The position numbers and the translations under genes are program-made. Below are positions 8,408-26,605 of a stretch of 64,000 nucleotides of DNA, one piece after another. Positions within the stretch are counted from its first letter, which is position 1. Each line of letters opens with the position of its first letter. The DNA is taken from positions 1 to 64,000 of the forward strand of contig NZ_SLXG01000003.1 in NCBI RefSeq assembly GCF_004345725.1, given 5' to 3'. This DNA comes from Crenobacter luteus. GTDB taxonomy: Bacteria > Pseudomonadota > Gammaproteobacteria > Burkholderiales > Chromobacteriaceae. A model generated the notes under the pieces. The model was not told the DNA's origin, searched no databases, and saw only the letters and a list, made by a program, of their open reading frames with translations.

Positions 8408-9925
8408 TCACTGCGCCGGCGGCGCGTCGTCCGGCGGCACGGCAGCGGCGGCGAGCGTCGCCGCCTCGGCCAGCTTGCGGCGCCGGCGCGCGCGGAACAG
8501 GTTGACCGCCTTGAGCGTGATCGCGCCGCCGGACAACAGCGACAACAGCGCCAGCGGCGCGGCGACCAGGTAGGGGAAGAAGGCCATCAGCAGCGCCAGC
8601 GCGACGAAGAACAGACCGATGGTCAGGAAGGCCGCCGCCTCGCTGAGGTCGACGGTGCGCGTGCCGCGCACCACCGCGCCGAAGGCGTCGCCCAGCCGCG
8701 CCGCCTGGCGCACCGCCGCCGCGCCGGCGCGCTCGCGCGGCGTGTGCGACGGCGACAGCAGCGTCGGCTTCGCGCGCGGCCGCGGCCTGACGGCGACCGG
8801 CCGCGTCTTGTGGCCGGCGAGCACGATCTCGGTCGAATTTTCCAGATCCTTCAGGAAGCGCTCGGCCAACTGGCCGGCCAGCGCGCTGTCCTCGATCGCG
8901 ACGTCGACCTCGCGGTTGGCGATCCAGCTCGACCAGTTCAGGTTGGTCGAGCCGATGCGCGCCCAGCGGCCGTCGGCGACCGCCGTCTTGCCGTGCATCA
9001 TCGGCCCGTCCCACTCGTACACCCGCACGCCGGCCAGCAGCAGCGGCCGGTACAGCGTGCGCGATACCGTCGCGATCCAGCCGATGTCGGAGGAGCGCGG
9101 CACCAAGAGCCGCACGTCGACGCCGTCCTGCGCCGCGTGCTTGAGCGCGGTCAGATACAGGCCGTTGGCCATGAAGTAGGCGTCGGACAGCCACAGCGTG
9201 CGGCGCGCGAAGCTGGCGATCAGCAGGTCGAGCCGCATCATGTTGGCGGTGTCCGGCGTGGTCGCGATCAGCCGCGCCGCGACCTCGCCGACCGGCGCGG
9301 GCGGCGGCGGCAGCTCGTCGGCCGGCAGCGGCGCGCCGCAGGCGGCCCAGCTGTCGGCGAAGGCGAGCACCGCGTCGCGCACGATCGGTCCTTCGAGCTT
9401 CACGCCGGTGTCGCGCCACGGCGCGCCGCCGCGCCGCTCGTCGCCCTCCCAGCGGCTCGATACGCACAGCCCGCCGACGAAGGCGACGCGGCCGTCGACG
9501 ACGATCAGCTTGCGGTGGTCGCGCCCGAGCAGGCTGGCCGCGCCGCCCAGCGACGGCGGGTTGAACGCGCGCGTCTGGCCGCCGGCGGCGACGATGGGGC
9601 GAAAGAAGCCGCACAGGTGCTCCTTCCAGCAGCCGAGCCAGTCGTACAGCAGGCGCACGCGCACGCCGGCGCGCGCGCGCTCGGCCAACAGGTCGCGCAG
9701 CCGGGTGCCGAAGGCGTCGGCGGCGAAGATGTACATCTCGACGTGGATGGAGTCGCGCGCGGCGGCGATCGCCGCCTCCCAGGCGGGAAAGTTGTCGGTG
9801 CAGTCGAACAGCGGGGTGACGGCGTTGCCGCCGACCAGCGGCGCGCCGGCCGAGCGGGAGAAGGCCTGGTCGGCCAGCTGGCGGACGAATTCGAACGAGG
9901 CGGGGGTCGGTGATGGCGATGTCAT
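8408..9925 (-). CDS. Cardiolipin synthase / phospholipase D family protein
   Basis: A 505-residue protein with two HKD motifs: H137-K139-D144 in DHRKLIVVDG and H311-K313-D318 in MMHGKTAVADG, each followed by the usual GS/GG turn (IGSTNLN). This two-motif design catalyses phosphatidyl transfer in cardiolipin synthesis. Unlike ClsA it lacks N-terminal membrane segments; instead a hydrophobic hairpin lies near residues 440-485 (FLTIGLFFVALALLMAFF), followed by a basic patch, which probably anchors it to the inner membrane. The region 380-430 is proline/arginine-rich linker. Substrate choice cannot be settled from sequence. Confidence 0.85.
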   Translation of the reverse strand: MTSPSPTPASFEFVRQLADQAFSRSAGAPLVGGNAVTPLFDCTDNFPAWEAAIAAARDSIHVEMYIFAADAFGTRLRDLLAERARAGVRVRLLYDWLGCWKEHLCGFFRPIVAAGGQTRAFNPPSLGGAASLLGRDHRKLIVVDGRVAFVGGLCVSSRWEGDERRGGAPWRDTGVKLEGPIVRDAVLAFADSWAACGAPLPADELPPPPAPVGEVAARLIATTPDTANMMRLDLLIASFARRTLWLSDAYFMANGLYLTALKHAAQDGVDVRLLVPRSSDIGWIATVSRTLYRPLLLAGVRVYEWDGPMMHGKTAVADGRWARIGSTNLNWSSWIANREVDVAIEDSALAGQLAERFLKDLENSTEIVLAGHKTRPVAVRPRPRAKPTLLSPSHTPRERAGAAAVRQAARLGDAFGAVVRGTRTVDLSEAAAFLTIGLFFVALALLMAFFPYLVAAPLALLSLLSGGAITLKAVNLFRARRRRKLAEAATLAAAAVPPDDAPPAQ

Positions 9926-10113
9926 TAGGTGCTAAATGTTTGACTTCGAACAGGTTTGCCTAAAAAATGAACGGCAGCGTCGCATTTGTGAATATTCGAG
10001 TCTCATAAACGAAAAAAAAATTCCAAAACAGACCGGAAACGGGTCCGGAAACGATCGCCGGAATTGTCGTAAACAATTGATTTTTAAGGGAAAAACGGGG
10101 TGGCAAAAAGCGG

Positions 10114-10143
10114 TTGCAGCGTCGCGCGCCTTGCCCTTAGAAT
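10114..10143 (+). promoter_or_regulatory. Candidate sigma-70 promoter for gltBD
   Basis: TTGCAG (10114-10119) and TAGAAT (10138-10143) are separated by 18 bases, about 40 bases before the gltB start. The -10 box matches the consensus at five of six positions; the -35 box is weaker. The surrounding 9926-10180 region is AT-rich for this genome. Confidence 0.35.
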
Positions 10144-10180
10144 CGAAACATTCGTTTCACATTATAAGTAGGTAACTGGT

Positions 10181-16146
<5,966 letters not shown>

Positions 16147-16176
16147 GAAGGCAGCTCCTTCCCGCCCGGTATGCCG

Positions 16177-16199
16177 GCCCGCCTTTGGCGGGCTTTTTT
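16177..16199 (+). terminator. Rho-independent terminator of gltBD
   Basis: GCCCGCC/GGCGGGC stem with a TTT loop and six T residues (16194-16199), 30 bases after gltD. Confidence 0.9.
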
Positions 16200-16207
16200 C
16201 TTGCCGT

Positions 16208-16238
16208 CAGCTTGGCGAAGGCCCGTTCGGCCAAGCTG
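16208..16238. repeat. Inverted repeat with a degenerate TTGGCCGAG-like copy
   Basis: CAGCTTGGCGAA (16208-16219) pairs with TTCGGCCAAGCTG (16226-16238), leaving one bulged base. The arms hold near-matches to the TTGGCCGAG motif repeated across the window. It lies just after the gltBD terminator and could be a second, weaker terminator or an uptake-sequence pair. Confidence 0.5.
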
Positions 16239-16422
16239 GCGGTCGCTGTTCCCGTCCGTGCCGCGCGTCCTCCTGCCGCGTTGCGGCCTTCCCTGATGGG
16301 GTTTTCCGCAATGCGAAAACTCCTGATTTCGCCGCTCCCGGGCGCCGTCCATTATCCGGTCACGATCCACAACACAAAGAGGCGGCGACGTACCGCTTCG
16401 CACAGAGACGGGAAACTTGACC

Positions 16423-17742
16423 ATGCAGAACAAACCTTTCTACCGCACCCTGTACTTCCAGGTCATCGTCGCGATTGTGCTCGGCGTGGCCGTCGGCCAT
16501 GTCTGGCCGGACACCGGCGCGTCGCTCAAGCCGCTCGGCGACGGCTTCATCAAGCTGGTGAAGATGATGATCGCGCCGATCATCTTCTGCACCGTCGTGG
16601 TCGGCATCGCCGGCATGGAGGACATGAAGAAGGTCGGCCGCGTCGGCGGCAAGGCGCTGCTGTACTTCGAGGTGGTGACCACGCTGGCGCTGATCATCGG
16701 TCTGGTGGTCGTCAACGTGCTCAAGCCGGGTGCCGGCATGAACGTCGACCCGGCGACGCTGGACGCCGGCGCGATCGCCAAGTACACCGCCAAGGCCGGC
16801 GAGCAGTCGGTGGTCGATTTCGTGCTGCACGTGATTCCGAACAGCGTGGTCGGCGCCTTCGCCGAGGGCGAGATCCTGCAGGTGCTGCTGTTCTCGGTGC
16901 TGTTCGGCTTCGCGCTGGCCAAGATCGGCGCGCCGGCCAAGCCGCTGGTCAACCTGTTCGAGAAGGTGTCGCAGGGCCTGTTCGTCGTGATCGGCATGAT
17001 CATGAAGCTCGCCCCGATCGGCGCCTTCGGCGCGATGGCCTTCACCATCGGCAAGTACGGCGTCGCCAGCCTGACCTCGCTGGCCGCGCTGATGGGCTCC
17101 TTCTACCTGACTTGCGTACTGTTCGTGTTCCTGGTGCTGGGCAGCATCGCCCGCGCCGCCGGCTTCAGCGTCTGGGGCCTGATCAAGTACATCAAGGAAG
17201 AGCTGATGATCGTGCTGGGCACCTCGTCGTCGGAATCGGCGCTGCCGCGCCTGATGGCGAAGATGGAGCGCCTCGGCTGCCAGAAGTCGGTGGTGGGCCT
17301 GGTGGTGCCGACCGGCTACTCGTTCAACCTCGACGGCACCTCGATCTACCTGACCATGGCGGCGATCTTCATCGCCCAGGCCTGCGGCATCGAGCTGACG
17401 CTGACTCAGGAGCTGACCATCCTCGGCGTGCTGCTGCTGACCAGCAAGGGCGCCGCCGGCGTCACCGGCTCGGGCTTCATCACGCTGGCCGCGACGCTGG
17501 CCACCGTGCCGGACATCCCGGTCGCCGGTCTCGCGCTGATCCTCGGCATCGACCGCTTCATGTCCGAGGCGCGCGCGCTGACCAATCTGGTCGGCAACGC
17601 GGTCGCCACCGTGGTGGTCGCCAAGTGGGAAGACTCGCTCGATACCGAGACGCTGAAGCGCGAACTGGCCAACCCGAGCCCGCTGATCGACACCGAAGCC
17701 CTCGTCGAGCCGGTCGCCGCGCTGGCCGAAGAGCGCCGCTGA
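16423..17742 (+). CDS. dctA: C4-dicarboxylate:H+/Na+ symporter
   Basis: A 439-residue member of the dicarboxylate/amino-acid:cation symporter family. Long stretches match E. coli Dct[31 protein letters not shown], the serine-rich re-entrant loop, and [11 protein letters not shown] with [18 protein letters not shown]-type substrate and cation motifs. It takes up succinate, fumarate and malate across the inner membrane. ATG 16423 was chosen over TTG 16417 because GGAAA lies at better spacing. The C-terminal tail after residue 415 is acidic and variable. No dctBD two-component genes are adjacent. Confidence 0.95.
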   Translation: MQNKPFYRTLYFQVIVAIVLGVAVGHVWPDTGASLKPLGDGFIKLVKMMIAPIIFCTVVVGIAGMEDMKKVGRVGGKALLYFEVVTTLALIIGLVVVNVLKPGAGMNVDPATLDAGAIAKYTAKAGEQSVVDFVLHVIPNSVVGAFAEGEILQVLLFSVLFGFALAKIGAPAKPLVNLFEKVSQGLFVVIGMIMKLAPIGAFGAMAFTIGKYGVASLTSLAALMGSFYLTCVLFVFLVLGSIARAAGFSVWGLIKYIKEELMIVLGTSSSESALPRLMAKMERLGCQKSVVGLVVPTGYSFNLDGTSIYLTMAAIFIAQACGIELTLTQELTILGVLLLTSKGAAGVTGSGFITLAATLATVPDIPVAGLALILGIDRFMSEARALTNLVGNAVATVVVAKWEDSLDTETLKRELANPSPLIDTEALVEPVAALAEERR

Positions 17743-17770
17743 TCCGATTCCTCCGCCTTGTTGTACTTGA

Positions 17771-17794
17771 GCCCGCCACCCGGCGGGCTTTTTT
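17771..17794 (+). terminator. Rho-independent terminator of dctA
   Basis: GCCCGCC/GGCGGGC stem, ACCC loop and six T residues, 28 bases after the dctA stop. Confidence 0.9.
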
Positions 17795-18148
17795 CATGCT
17801 GCGCCCAAGCGGGAGGGGGCGGGGCGTGGCGCGCGCGTCGCTTCGGGTGGCAGGGGCGAGGCGGGGATCGCGTACCCGCGCGCCAGCGGCTTGCCTGCCC
17901 GATCTTCTTCCGCTGCGGGGCCGACGAGGCGACCGTCGGCGTCCGCAGCGGAAAAGCCCCGCAGGCGTCGCGGTGCATGGTGGCGTCGTTACAAATGCCC
18001 GGGCAAAATAGCCAGAAGGAATTTGATTTTCTTTTCATATTCCTGGCCGGATTTCCTGGCCGTCGCCGACTCGTGGTGAACTCGATCCTGTCCCGCCGGT
18101 CTGCCCGTATCCGTCGTCTTCGTCGCTGCATTCTCGTGGAGGGTTTTG
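17795..18148. other. Intergenic region without recognisable gene
   Basis: About 350 bases between the dctA terminator and the antiporter. The first half is very GC-rich and carries only long random frames; the second half (near 18000-18060) is more AT-rich and likely holds the promoter of the antiporter gene. I see no RNA gene or repeat. Confidence 0.45.
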
Positions 18149-19867
<1,719 letters not shown>

Positions 19868-19899
19868 GCACGCCGCCGCGTCTTTGCCGCGCGGAGGCT

Positions 19900-19929
19900 C
19901 TTGAAATCCTTCCCGTCTTTCCCCACGTC
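19900..19929 (+). promoter_or_regulatory. Upstream sigma-32-like heat-shock promoter candidate
   Basis: CTTGAAA (19900-19906), 14 bases, then CCCCACGTC. This resembles the RpoH consensus CTTGAAA-N11-16-CCCCATNT. It lies 67 bases upstream of a second, better copy of the same arrangement. Confidence 0.45.
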
Positions 19930-19966
19930 ATGCCCATGCCGTCGCCGTTGCGCGAAGGCGTGGGCT

Positions 19967-19995
19967 CTTGAAATGCGGCAAAGCCGCCCCTATTA
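19967..19995 (+). promoter_or_regulatory. Sigma-32-like heat-shock promoter of groESL
   Basis: CTTGAAA (19967-19973), exactly 13 bases, then CCCCTATTA (19987-19995), abutting the CIRCE element. The -35 box is a perfect RpoH match and the -10 box close. Heat induction of groESL through RpoH is standard in proteobacteria. Confidence 0.65.
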
Positions 19996-20022
19996 TTAGC
20001 ACTCACTGGTGTCGAGTGCTAA
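19996..20022. promoter_or_regulatory. CIRCE operator (HrcA binding site)
   Basis: A perfect TTAGCACTC-N9-GAGTGCTAA inverted repeat, the known binding site of the HrcA repressor, starting directly after the -10 region of the groESL promoter and 79 bases before groES. Both halves match the consensus exactly. Confidence 0.95.
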
Positions 20023-20100
20023 TAACCGGCCCAATGCTCTGATTTTTGTGGGATTTTGACCGAAAATCCCGTTTTCAAAGTCCAATTAGGAGAGAGATCA

Positions 20101-20388
20101 ATGGCAATCCGTCCCTTGCACGATCGCGTAGTGATCAAGCGCCTCGAAGCTGAAGAGAAGACCGCTTCGGGCATCGTCCTGCCCGGTGCCGCCGCTGAAA
20201 AGCCGGACATGGGCGAAGTGCTGGCCGTTGGCAACGGCAAGATCCTCGAGAACGGTGAACGCCGTCCGCTCGAACTGAAGGTCGGCGACAAGGTCATCTT
20301 CGGCAAATACTCCGGCCAGACCGTCAAGGTCGATGGCGAAGAAGTCCTCGTGATGCGCGAGGAAGACGTGATGGGCATCGTGGAATAA
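20101..20388 (+). CDS. groS: Co-chaperonin GroES
   Basis: A 95-residue Gro[24 protein letters not shown] at the start (shown by its key residues RPLHDRV), the mobile loop [15 protein letters not shown] that contacts GroEL, and the closing [15 protein letters not shown]. It caps the GroEL folding chamber. ATG 20101 follows a TAGGAGAGAG ribosome site; upstream in-frame codons overlap the regulatory region and are not translated. groEL follows after 48 bases in the same operon. Confidence 0.97.
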   Translation: MAIRPLHDRVVIKRLEAEEKTASGIVLPGAAAEKPDMGEVLAVGNGKILENGERRPLELKVGDKVIFGKYSGQTVKVDGEEVLVMREEDVMGIVE

Positions 20389-22074
<1,686 letters not shown>

Positions 22075-22100
22075 GCAAGCGTCCGGATCCGTCCGACGAC

Positions 22101-22129
22101 AAAACCCCGCTCCTTCGAGCGGGGTTTTT
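22101..22129 (+). terminator. Rho-independent terminator of groESL
   Basis: AACCCCGCTC/GAGCGGGGTT stem with a CTTC tetraloop and five T residues. Confidence 0.93.
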
Positions 22130-22235
22130 CTTTGCCGTGCGCGGCCGGCCGACGGCTCGGCCAACCTTGGAGCGGCGAAGGAGGGCTGGCACAATCGCGC
22201 CATTCCGATGTTGATTGTTTTTTCAGGAGTCCGCC

Positions 22236-22982
22236 ATGCAACGCAGCGAATTGATCGCCCTTCTGGATGCCACGCTCGAACCGTGGCGCTTCAAGGACTA
22301 CGCGCCGAACGGCCTGCAGGTCGAGGGGCGCGACGCCGTGCGTAAGATCGTTACCGGCGTGACCGCCAGCCAGGCGCTGCTCGACGTGGCCGTCGCGCGC
22401 GGCGCCGACGCGGTGCTGGTCCACCACGGCTATTTCTGGAAGAACGAGGACGCGCGCGTGACCGGCGTCAAGCGCCGCCGTCTCAAGACGCTGCTCGACG
22501 CCGAACTCAACCTGCTCGCCTACCATCTGCCGCTCGACGCGCACCCGACGCTCGGCAACAACGCGCGCTTGGCCGAGGTGCTCGGCCTGGCGCTGGAAGG
22601 GCAGGGCGGCGAGCAGGGGCTGCTGTGGCACGGCCGCGTCGACGTCCCGCAGAGCGCGCGCGACTTCGCCGCCCGCGTGGCGGCGCGCCTCGGCCGCGAG
22701 CCGCTGCTCCTGGGGCCTGCCGGCAAGACCGTGCACCGCGTCGCCTGGTGCACCGGCGGCGCGCAGGGCTTTTTCGCCGACGCGGTCGCGATGGGCGTCG
22801 ACGCCTTCGTCACCGGCGAGGTCTCCGAGCAGAATCACCATCTGGCCGAGGAATACGGCGTCGCCTTCGTCGCCGCCGGCCACCACGCGACCGAACGCTA
22901 CGGCATCAAGGCGCTCGGCGAATTCGTCGCGCGCGAAACCGGGGCCGAGGTCGAATTCGTCGACCTGCCCAACCCGGTGTGA
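22236..22982 (+). CDS. NIF3 / YbgI family (DUF34) metal-binding protein
   Basis: A 248-residue member of the Nif3-like family, annotated in many genomes as GTP cyclohydrolase 1 type 2 homologue. It has the dinuclear metal ligands in VHHGYFWKNE, YHLPLDAHP and the C-terminal GHHATERYG, and FKDYAPNGLQVEG at the N-terminus. E. coli YbgI is of similar length. Its reaction is not settled in the family. ATG 22236 is preceded by CAGGAG; an earlier in-frame ATG has none. It sits alone between groESL and the pet operon. Confidence 0.88.
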   Translation: MQRSELIALLDATLEPWRFKDYAPNGLQVEGRDAVRKIVTGVTASQALLDVAVARGADAVLVHHGYFWKNEDARVTGVKRRRLKTLLDAELNLLAYHLPLDAHPTLGNNARLAEVLGLALEGQGGEQGLLWHGRVDVPQSARDFAARVAARLGREPLLLGPAGKTVHRVAWCTGGAQGFFADAVAMGVDAFVTGEVSEQNHHLAEEYGVAFVAAGHHATERYGIKALGEFVARETGAEVEFVDLPNPV

Positions 22983-23104
22983 AACGGTTCGTAACCCGCG
23001 CTGCAACAATTTCTTTTCATAACGGCTTCAAGTCCCTAGTGGTAATCGGGTAAAATCGGGCGATTTTGAAAATGCTCGGTTTCCACGTTTGAGGATGACT
23101 GTAA

Positions 23105-23689
23105 ATGAGTGAACAACACGTCGATACGGGGCGCCGTCGGTTTCTGACGGTCGCTACCAGCGCGGTTGGTGGGGTGGCGGTGGCCGGGGTGGCCACGCCG
23201 TTCTTGATGAGCTTCTTCCCGTCGGAACGGGCCAAAGCGGCCGGCGCGCCGGTTGAAGTCGACATCAGCAAGCTGGAGCCGGGCCAGAAGATCAACGTCG
23301 AATGGCGCGGCAAGCCGGTGTGGGTGTTGTCGCGCACGCCGGAAATGGTCAAGAACCTGCCGAAGAACGACGACAAGCTGGCCGATCCGAAGTCCGAGAT
23401 CGAGCAGCAGCCGGCCTACTGCCAGAACGAGACCCGGTCGATCAAGCCGGAGATCCTGGTCGCCGTCGGCATCTGTACCCACCTGGGCTGTTCCCCGACC
23501 TTCCGCCCCGACCTCGCGCCGGCCGACCTCGGCCCGGACTGGCTGGGCGGCTTCTACTGTCCGTGCCACGGCTCCAAGTTCGACCTCGCCGCCCGCGTGT
23601 TCAAGGGCGTGCCGGCGCCGAAGAACTTGGAAATTCCGCCGCACAAGTATCTGTCCGATACCCGACTGCTGGTCGGCGACGACAAATAA
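23105..23689 (+). CDS. petA: Ubiquinol-cytochrome c reductase, Rieske iron-sulfur subunit
   Basis: A 194-residue Rieske protein. The N-terminus has a twin-arginine signal (RRRFLTV) and one membrane anchor (GGVAVAGVATPFLM). The 2Fe-2S cluster ligands are in CTHLGC and CPCHGSKF, including the disulfide cysteines. It accepts electrons from ubiquinol in the bc1 complex and passes them to cytochrome c1. The three bc1 genes are contiguous and co-directional. Confidence 0.97.
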   Translation: MSEQHVDTGRRRFLTVATSAVGGVAVAGVATPFLMSFFPSERAKAAGAPVEVDISKLEPGQKINVEWRGKPVWVLSRTPEMVKNLPKNDDKLADPKSEIEQQPAYCQNETRSIKPEILVAVGICTHLGCSPTFRPDLAPADLGPDWLGGFYCPCHGSKFDLAARVFKGVPAPKNLEIPPHKYLSDTRLLVGDDK

Positions 23690-23704
23690 GCTGAAGGACA
23701 CAAG

Positions 23705-25024
23705 ATGAGCAAAGGGCAAAAGCTTCTCAACTGGGTGGACGAACGCTTCCCGCTGTCGTCGACGCTCAAGGAACACGTCACCGATTACTACGCGCCGAAG
23801 AATTTCAACTTCTGGTACTTCTTCGGTTCGCTGGCGCTGCTGGTGCTCGTGATCCAGATCGTGACCGGCATCTTCCTGACCATGAACTACAAGCCGGACG
23901 CGAACCTCGCCTTCCTGTCCGTCGAGTACATCATGCGCGACGTGCCCGGTGGCTGGATCATCCGCTACATGCACTCGACCGGCGCGTCGATGTTCTTCGT
24001 CGTGGTCTACCTGCACATGTTCCGCGGCCTGATCTACGGCTCGTACAAGCAGCCGCGCGAGCTGGTGTGGGTGTTCGGTTCGCTGATCTTCCTCGTGCTG
24101 ATGGCCGAGGCCTTCATGGGCTACCTGTTGCCGTGGGGCCAGATGTCGTTCTGGGGCGCGCAGGTGATCGTCAACCTGTTCGGTTCGATCCCGGTGATCG
24201 GCCCTGACCTGTCGGTGTGGATCCGCGGCGACTACGTGGTGTCCGACGCGACGCTGAACCGCTTCTTCGCGCTGCACGTGATCGCGGTGCCGCTGGTGCT
24301 GCTGGCGCTGGTGGTGGCCCACCTGGTGGCGCTGCACGAGGTCGGCTCGAACAACCCGGACGGCATCGAGATCAAGAAGAACAAGGACCCGAAAACCGGT
24401 CACCCGGTCGACGGCATTCCGTTCCATCCGTACTACACGGTGAAGGACGTGCTGGGCGTCGCGGTGTTCCTGATCGTGTTCTCGGCCATCGTGTTCTTCC
24501 TGCCGGAAATGGGTGGCTACTTCCTCGAGCATCCGAACTTCGACCCGGCCGACCCGCTGAAGACGCCGCCGCACATCGCGCCGGTGTGGTACTTCACGCC
24601 GTTCTACGCGATCCTGCGCGCGATCCCGTCCTTCTTCGGTACCCAGGTGTGGGGCGTGCTCGGCATGGGCGCCGGCGTGGTGGTGATCGCGCTGCTGCCG
24701 TGGCTGGACAAGTCGCCGGTGAAATCGATCCGCTACCGCGGTCCGAAGTTCAAGTTCATGCTGGTGCTGTTCATCATCGCCTTCATCGGCCTGGGCATCC
24801 TGGGCGCGCTGCCGGCGACCAACACCCGCACCGTGCTGTCGCAAATCCTGACCGTCGTCTACTTCGCGTTCTTCTTCGGCATGCCGTTCTACACCAAGAA
24901 CGACGTCGGCACCGTGCCGGTGCCCGACCGTGTGACCGAGAGCACGCCTGCCCGTCAGATCCGCTTCCTCGTGTTGTTCGCGGTGACGATCGTCGGTGCG
25001 GCGCTGTTTGCGATGTTCGTGTAA
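23705..25024 (+). CDS. petB: Ubiquinol-cytochrome c reductase, cytochrome b subunit
   Basis: A 439-residue polytopic protein with the haem-ligating histidine pairs in helices B and D (IRYMHSTGASMFF, YLHMFRG and FFALHVIAVP, VVAHLVALHEVG) and the Qo-site PEW-equivalent region PVWYFTPFYAILRAIP. It spans the inner membrane and carries both quinone sites of complex III. The gene begins 15 bases after petA and precedes petC by 17 bases. Confidence 0.97.
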   Translation: MSKGQKLLNWVDERFPLSSTLKEHVTDYYAPKNFNFWYFFGSLALLVLVIQIVTGIFLTMNYKPDANLAFLSVEYIMRDVPGGWIIRYMHSTGASMFFVVVYLHMFRGLIYGSYKQPRELVWVFGSLIFLVLMAEAFMGYLLPWGQMSFWGAQVIVNLFGSIPVIGPDLSVWIRGDYVVSDATLNRFFALHVIAVPLVLLALVVAHLVALHEVGSNNPDGIEIKKNKDPKTGHPVDGIPFHPYYTVKDVLGVAVFLIVFSAIVFFLPEMGGYFLEHPNFDPADPLKTPPHIAPVWYFTPFYAILRAIPSFFGTQVWGVLGMGAGVVVIALLPWLDKSPVKSIRYRGPKFKFMLVLFIIAFIGLGILGALPATNTRTVLSQILTVVYFAFFFGMPFYTKNDVGTVPVPDRVTESTPARQIRFLVLFAVTIVGAALFAMFV

Positions 25025-25041
25025 TTGAGGGGACGACCAGC

Positions 25042-25800
25042 ATGAAAAAAACATTCCGTCATCTGATCGCCGCGGTCGCCCTCGTGCTGCCGGCGGCCGG
25101 CTTCGCCGCCGAGAGCGGGGTGCCGCTCGAGAAGGCGCCGATCGACATCCAGGACACCGAGTCGATCCAGCGCGGCGCGCAGACCTTCGTCAACTACTGT
25201 CTGTCGTGCCACTCGGCCAACGCGATGCGCTACAACCGCCTGATGGACGTCGCGCTGTCGGAGGAAGAGATCAAGGGCAACCTGATGTTCGCCTCCGAGA
25301 AGATCGGCGACACCATGGCCGTCGCGATGGACAAGAAAGACGCCAAGGGCTGGATGGGCGCCGCGCCGCCCGACCTGTCGCTGATCGCGCGTTCGCGCGG
25401 TGCCGACTGGCTCTACTCCTACATGAGAAGCTTCTACCGCGACCCGAGCCGCGACACCGGCTGGAACAACCTGGTGTTCGACCGCGTCGGCATGCCGCAC
25501 GTGCTGTGGGAGTGGCAGGGCGAGCAGGTGCTCAAGGTGGCCAAGGATGCCAAGGGCCACGAGAGCAAAACGCTCGAACTGGTGACCCCGGGCACGATGA
25601 CCAAGCTGGAAAACGGCAAGGCCAACACGGCCGAGTACGACCGTCGCGTCGCCGACCTGGTGAACTACCTCGTCTTCATGGGCGAGCCGAACCAGGTCAA
25701 GCGCCACCAGATCGGCTACGTCGTGCTGATGTTCCTGTTCCTGCTGCTGTTGCCGTTTGCCTACTTCCTGAAGAAGGAATACTGGAAAGACATCCACTGA
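25042..25800 (+). CDS. petC: Ubiquinol-cytochrome c reductase, cytochrome c1 subunit
   Basis: A 252-residue cytochrome c1: Sec signal peptide, haem attachment motif C53-LSC-H57 (CLSCH), the axial-methionine region and a C-terminal membrane anchor (VVLMFLFLLLLPFAYFL) ending in a basic tail. It carries electrons from the Rieske protein to soluble cytochrome c. ATG 25042 follows GAGGGGACG. Although a long frame runs upstream through petB, only this start gives a signal peptide. Confidence 0.97.
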   Translation: MKKTFRHLIAAVALVLPAAGFAAESGVPLEKAPIDIQDTESIQRGAQTFVNYCLSCHSANAMRYNRLMDVALSEEEIKGNLMFASEKIGDTMAVAMDKKDAKGWMGAAPPDLSLIARSRGADWLYSYMRSFYRDPSRDTGWNNLVFDRVGMPHVLWEWQGEQVLKVAKDAKGHESKTLELVTPGTMTKLENGKANTAEYDRRVADLVNYLVFMGEPNQVKRHQIGYVVLMFLFLLLLPFAYFLKKEYWKDIH

Positions 25801-25825
25801 CGCAGCAGGTGATCGATCAGAAAGA

Positions 25826-25850
25826 AACGGGGAGCGCGCTCCCCGTTTTT
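25826..25850 (+). terminator. Rho-independent terminator of petABC
   Basis: AACGGGGAGCG pairs with CGCTCCCCGTT as a nearly loopless GC-rich palindrome, followed by a T-run, 25 bases after petC. Confidence 0.85.
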
Positions 25851-25953
25851 TGTTTTCAAATCAATGATTTGCTGTGTTTTTCTGGATTTTTCCGCTTGAC
25901 AAGTGGTAGAATCTGCTCATTTGTTGATCAATTCGCAAGGGACCCTGCCCGCC

Positions 25954-26556
25954 ATGATGACCCTCTACTCTGGCATCACCTGCCCGTTCAGCCAGCGCTG
26001 CCGCATCGTGCTGTTCGAAAAAGGCATGGATTTCGAGATCATCGACGTCGACATCCACAACAAGCCCGAAGACCTCGCGGTGATGAACCCGTACAACGAG
26101 GTGCCGGTGCTGGTCGAGCGCGACCTGATCCTGCACGAGTCGAACATCATCAATGAGTATATCGACGAGCGTTTCCCGCACCCGCAGCTGATGCCGGCCG
26201 ACCCGGTGATGCGCGCGCGCGCGCGCCTGTTCCTGCACCGTTTCGAGAACGAGCTGTTCGTCCACGTCAAGGCGCTCGAGGCCGGCGCCAGCGGCAAGGA
26301 GGCCACCCGCGCCCGCGAAGCGATCCGCGACGGCCTGACCATGATCGCGCCGATCTTCGCCAAGCAGAAGTACATGCTCGGCGAGGAATTCACCATGATC
26401 GACGTGGCGATTGCGCCCTTGATGTGGCGCCTCGAGCACTACGGCATCGAACTGGGCAAGGCCGCCGCGCCTATCCTGAAGTACGCCGAGCGCATCTTCC
26501 AGCGCCAGGCCTTCATCGATTCGCTGACGCCGTCCGAAAAGGCGATGCGCAAGTAA
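25954..26556 (+). CDS. sspA: Stringent starvation protein A (GST-fold RNA polymerase-associated regulator)
   Basis: A 200-residue glutathione S-transferase-fold protein: thioredoxin-like N-terminal half (MMTLYSGITCPFSQRCRIV) with NPYNEVPVLVERD, and the all-helical C-terminal half. SspA proteins bind RNA polymerase and affect stress and virulence gene expression; they lack GST activity. The start MMTLYSG matches the Neisserial homologues, so ATG 25954 is used; an upstream in-frame GTG adds non-conserved residues. sspB follows after 49 bases. The order petABC-sspAB is common in betaproteobacteria. Confidence 0.93.
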   Translation: MMTLYSGITCPFSQRCRIVLFEKGMDFEIIDVDIHNKPEDLAVMNPYNEVPVLVERDLILHESNIINEYIDERFPHPQLMPADPVMRARARLFLHRFENELFVHVKALEAGASGKEATRAREAIRDGLTMIAPIFAKQKYMLGEEFTMIDVAIAPLMWRLEHYGIELGKAAAPILKYAERIFQRQAFIDSLTPSEKAMRK

Positions 26557-26605
26557 GGACGCCGGCCGGCCGCACAGCGGTTGGCCGAGCCCCGAGGAGT
26601 CTGCC

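Noticed and set aside
9936-10175. 79-codon frame just before gltB
   Set aside because: It covers the AT-rich promoter region of gltB, has no ribosome site and no family resemblance; probably chance.
25896-25912. TTGACA and TAGAAT upstream of sspA as a promoter
   Set aside because: The two boxes are only five bases apart, so they cannot act as one sigma-70 promoter; no good partner at 16-18 bases was seen.
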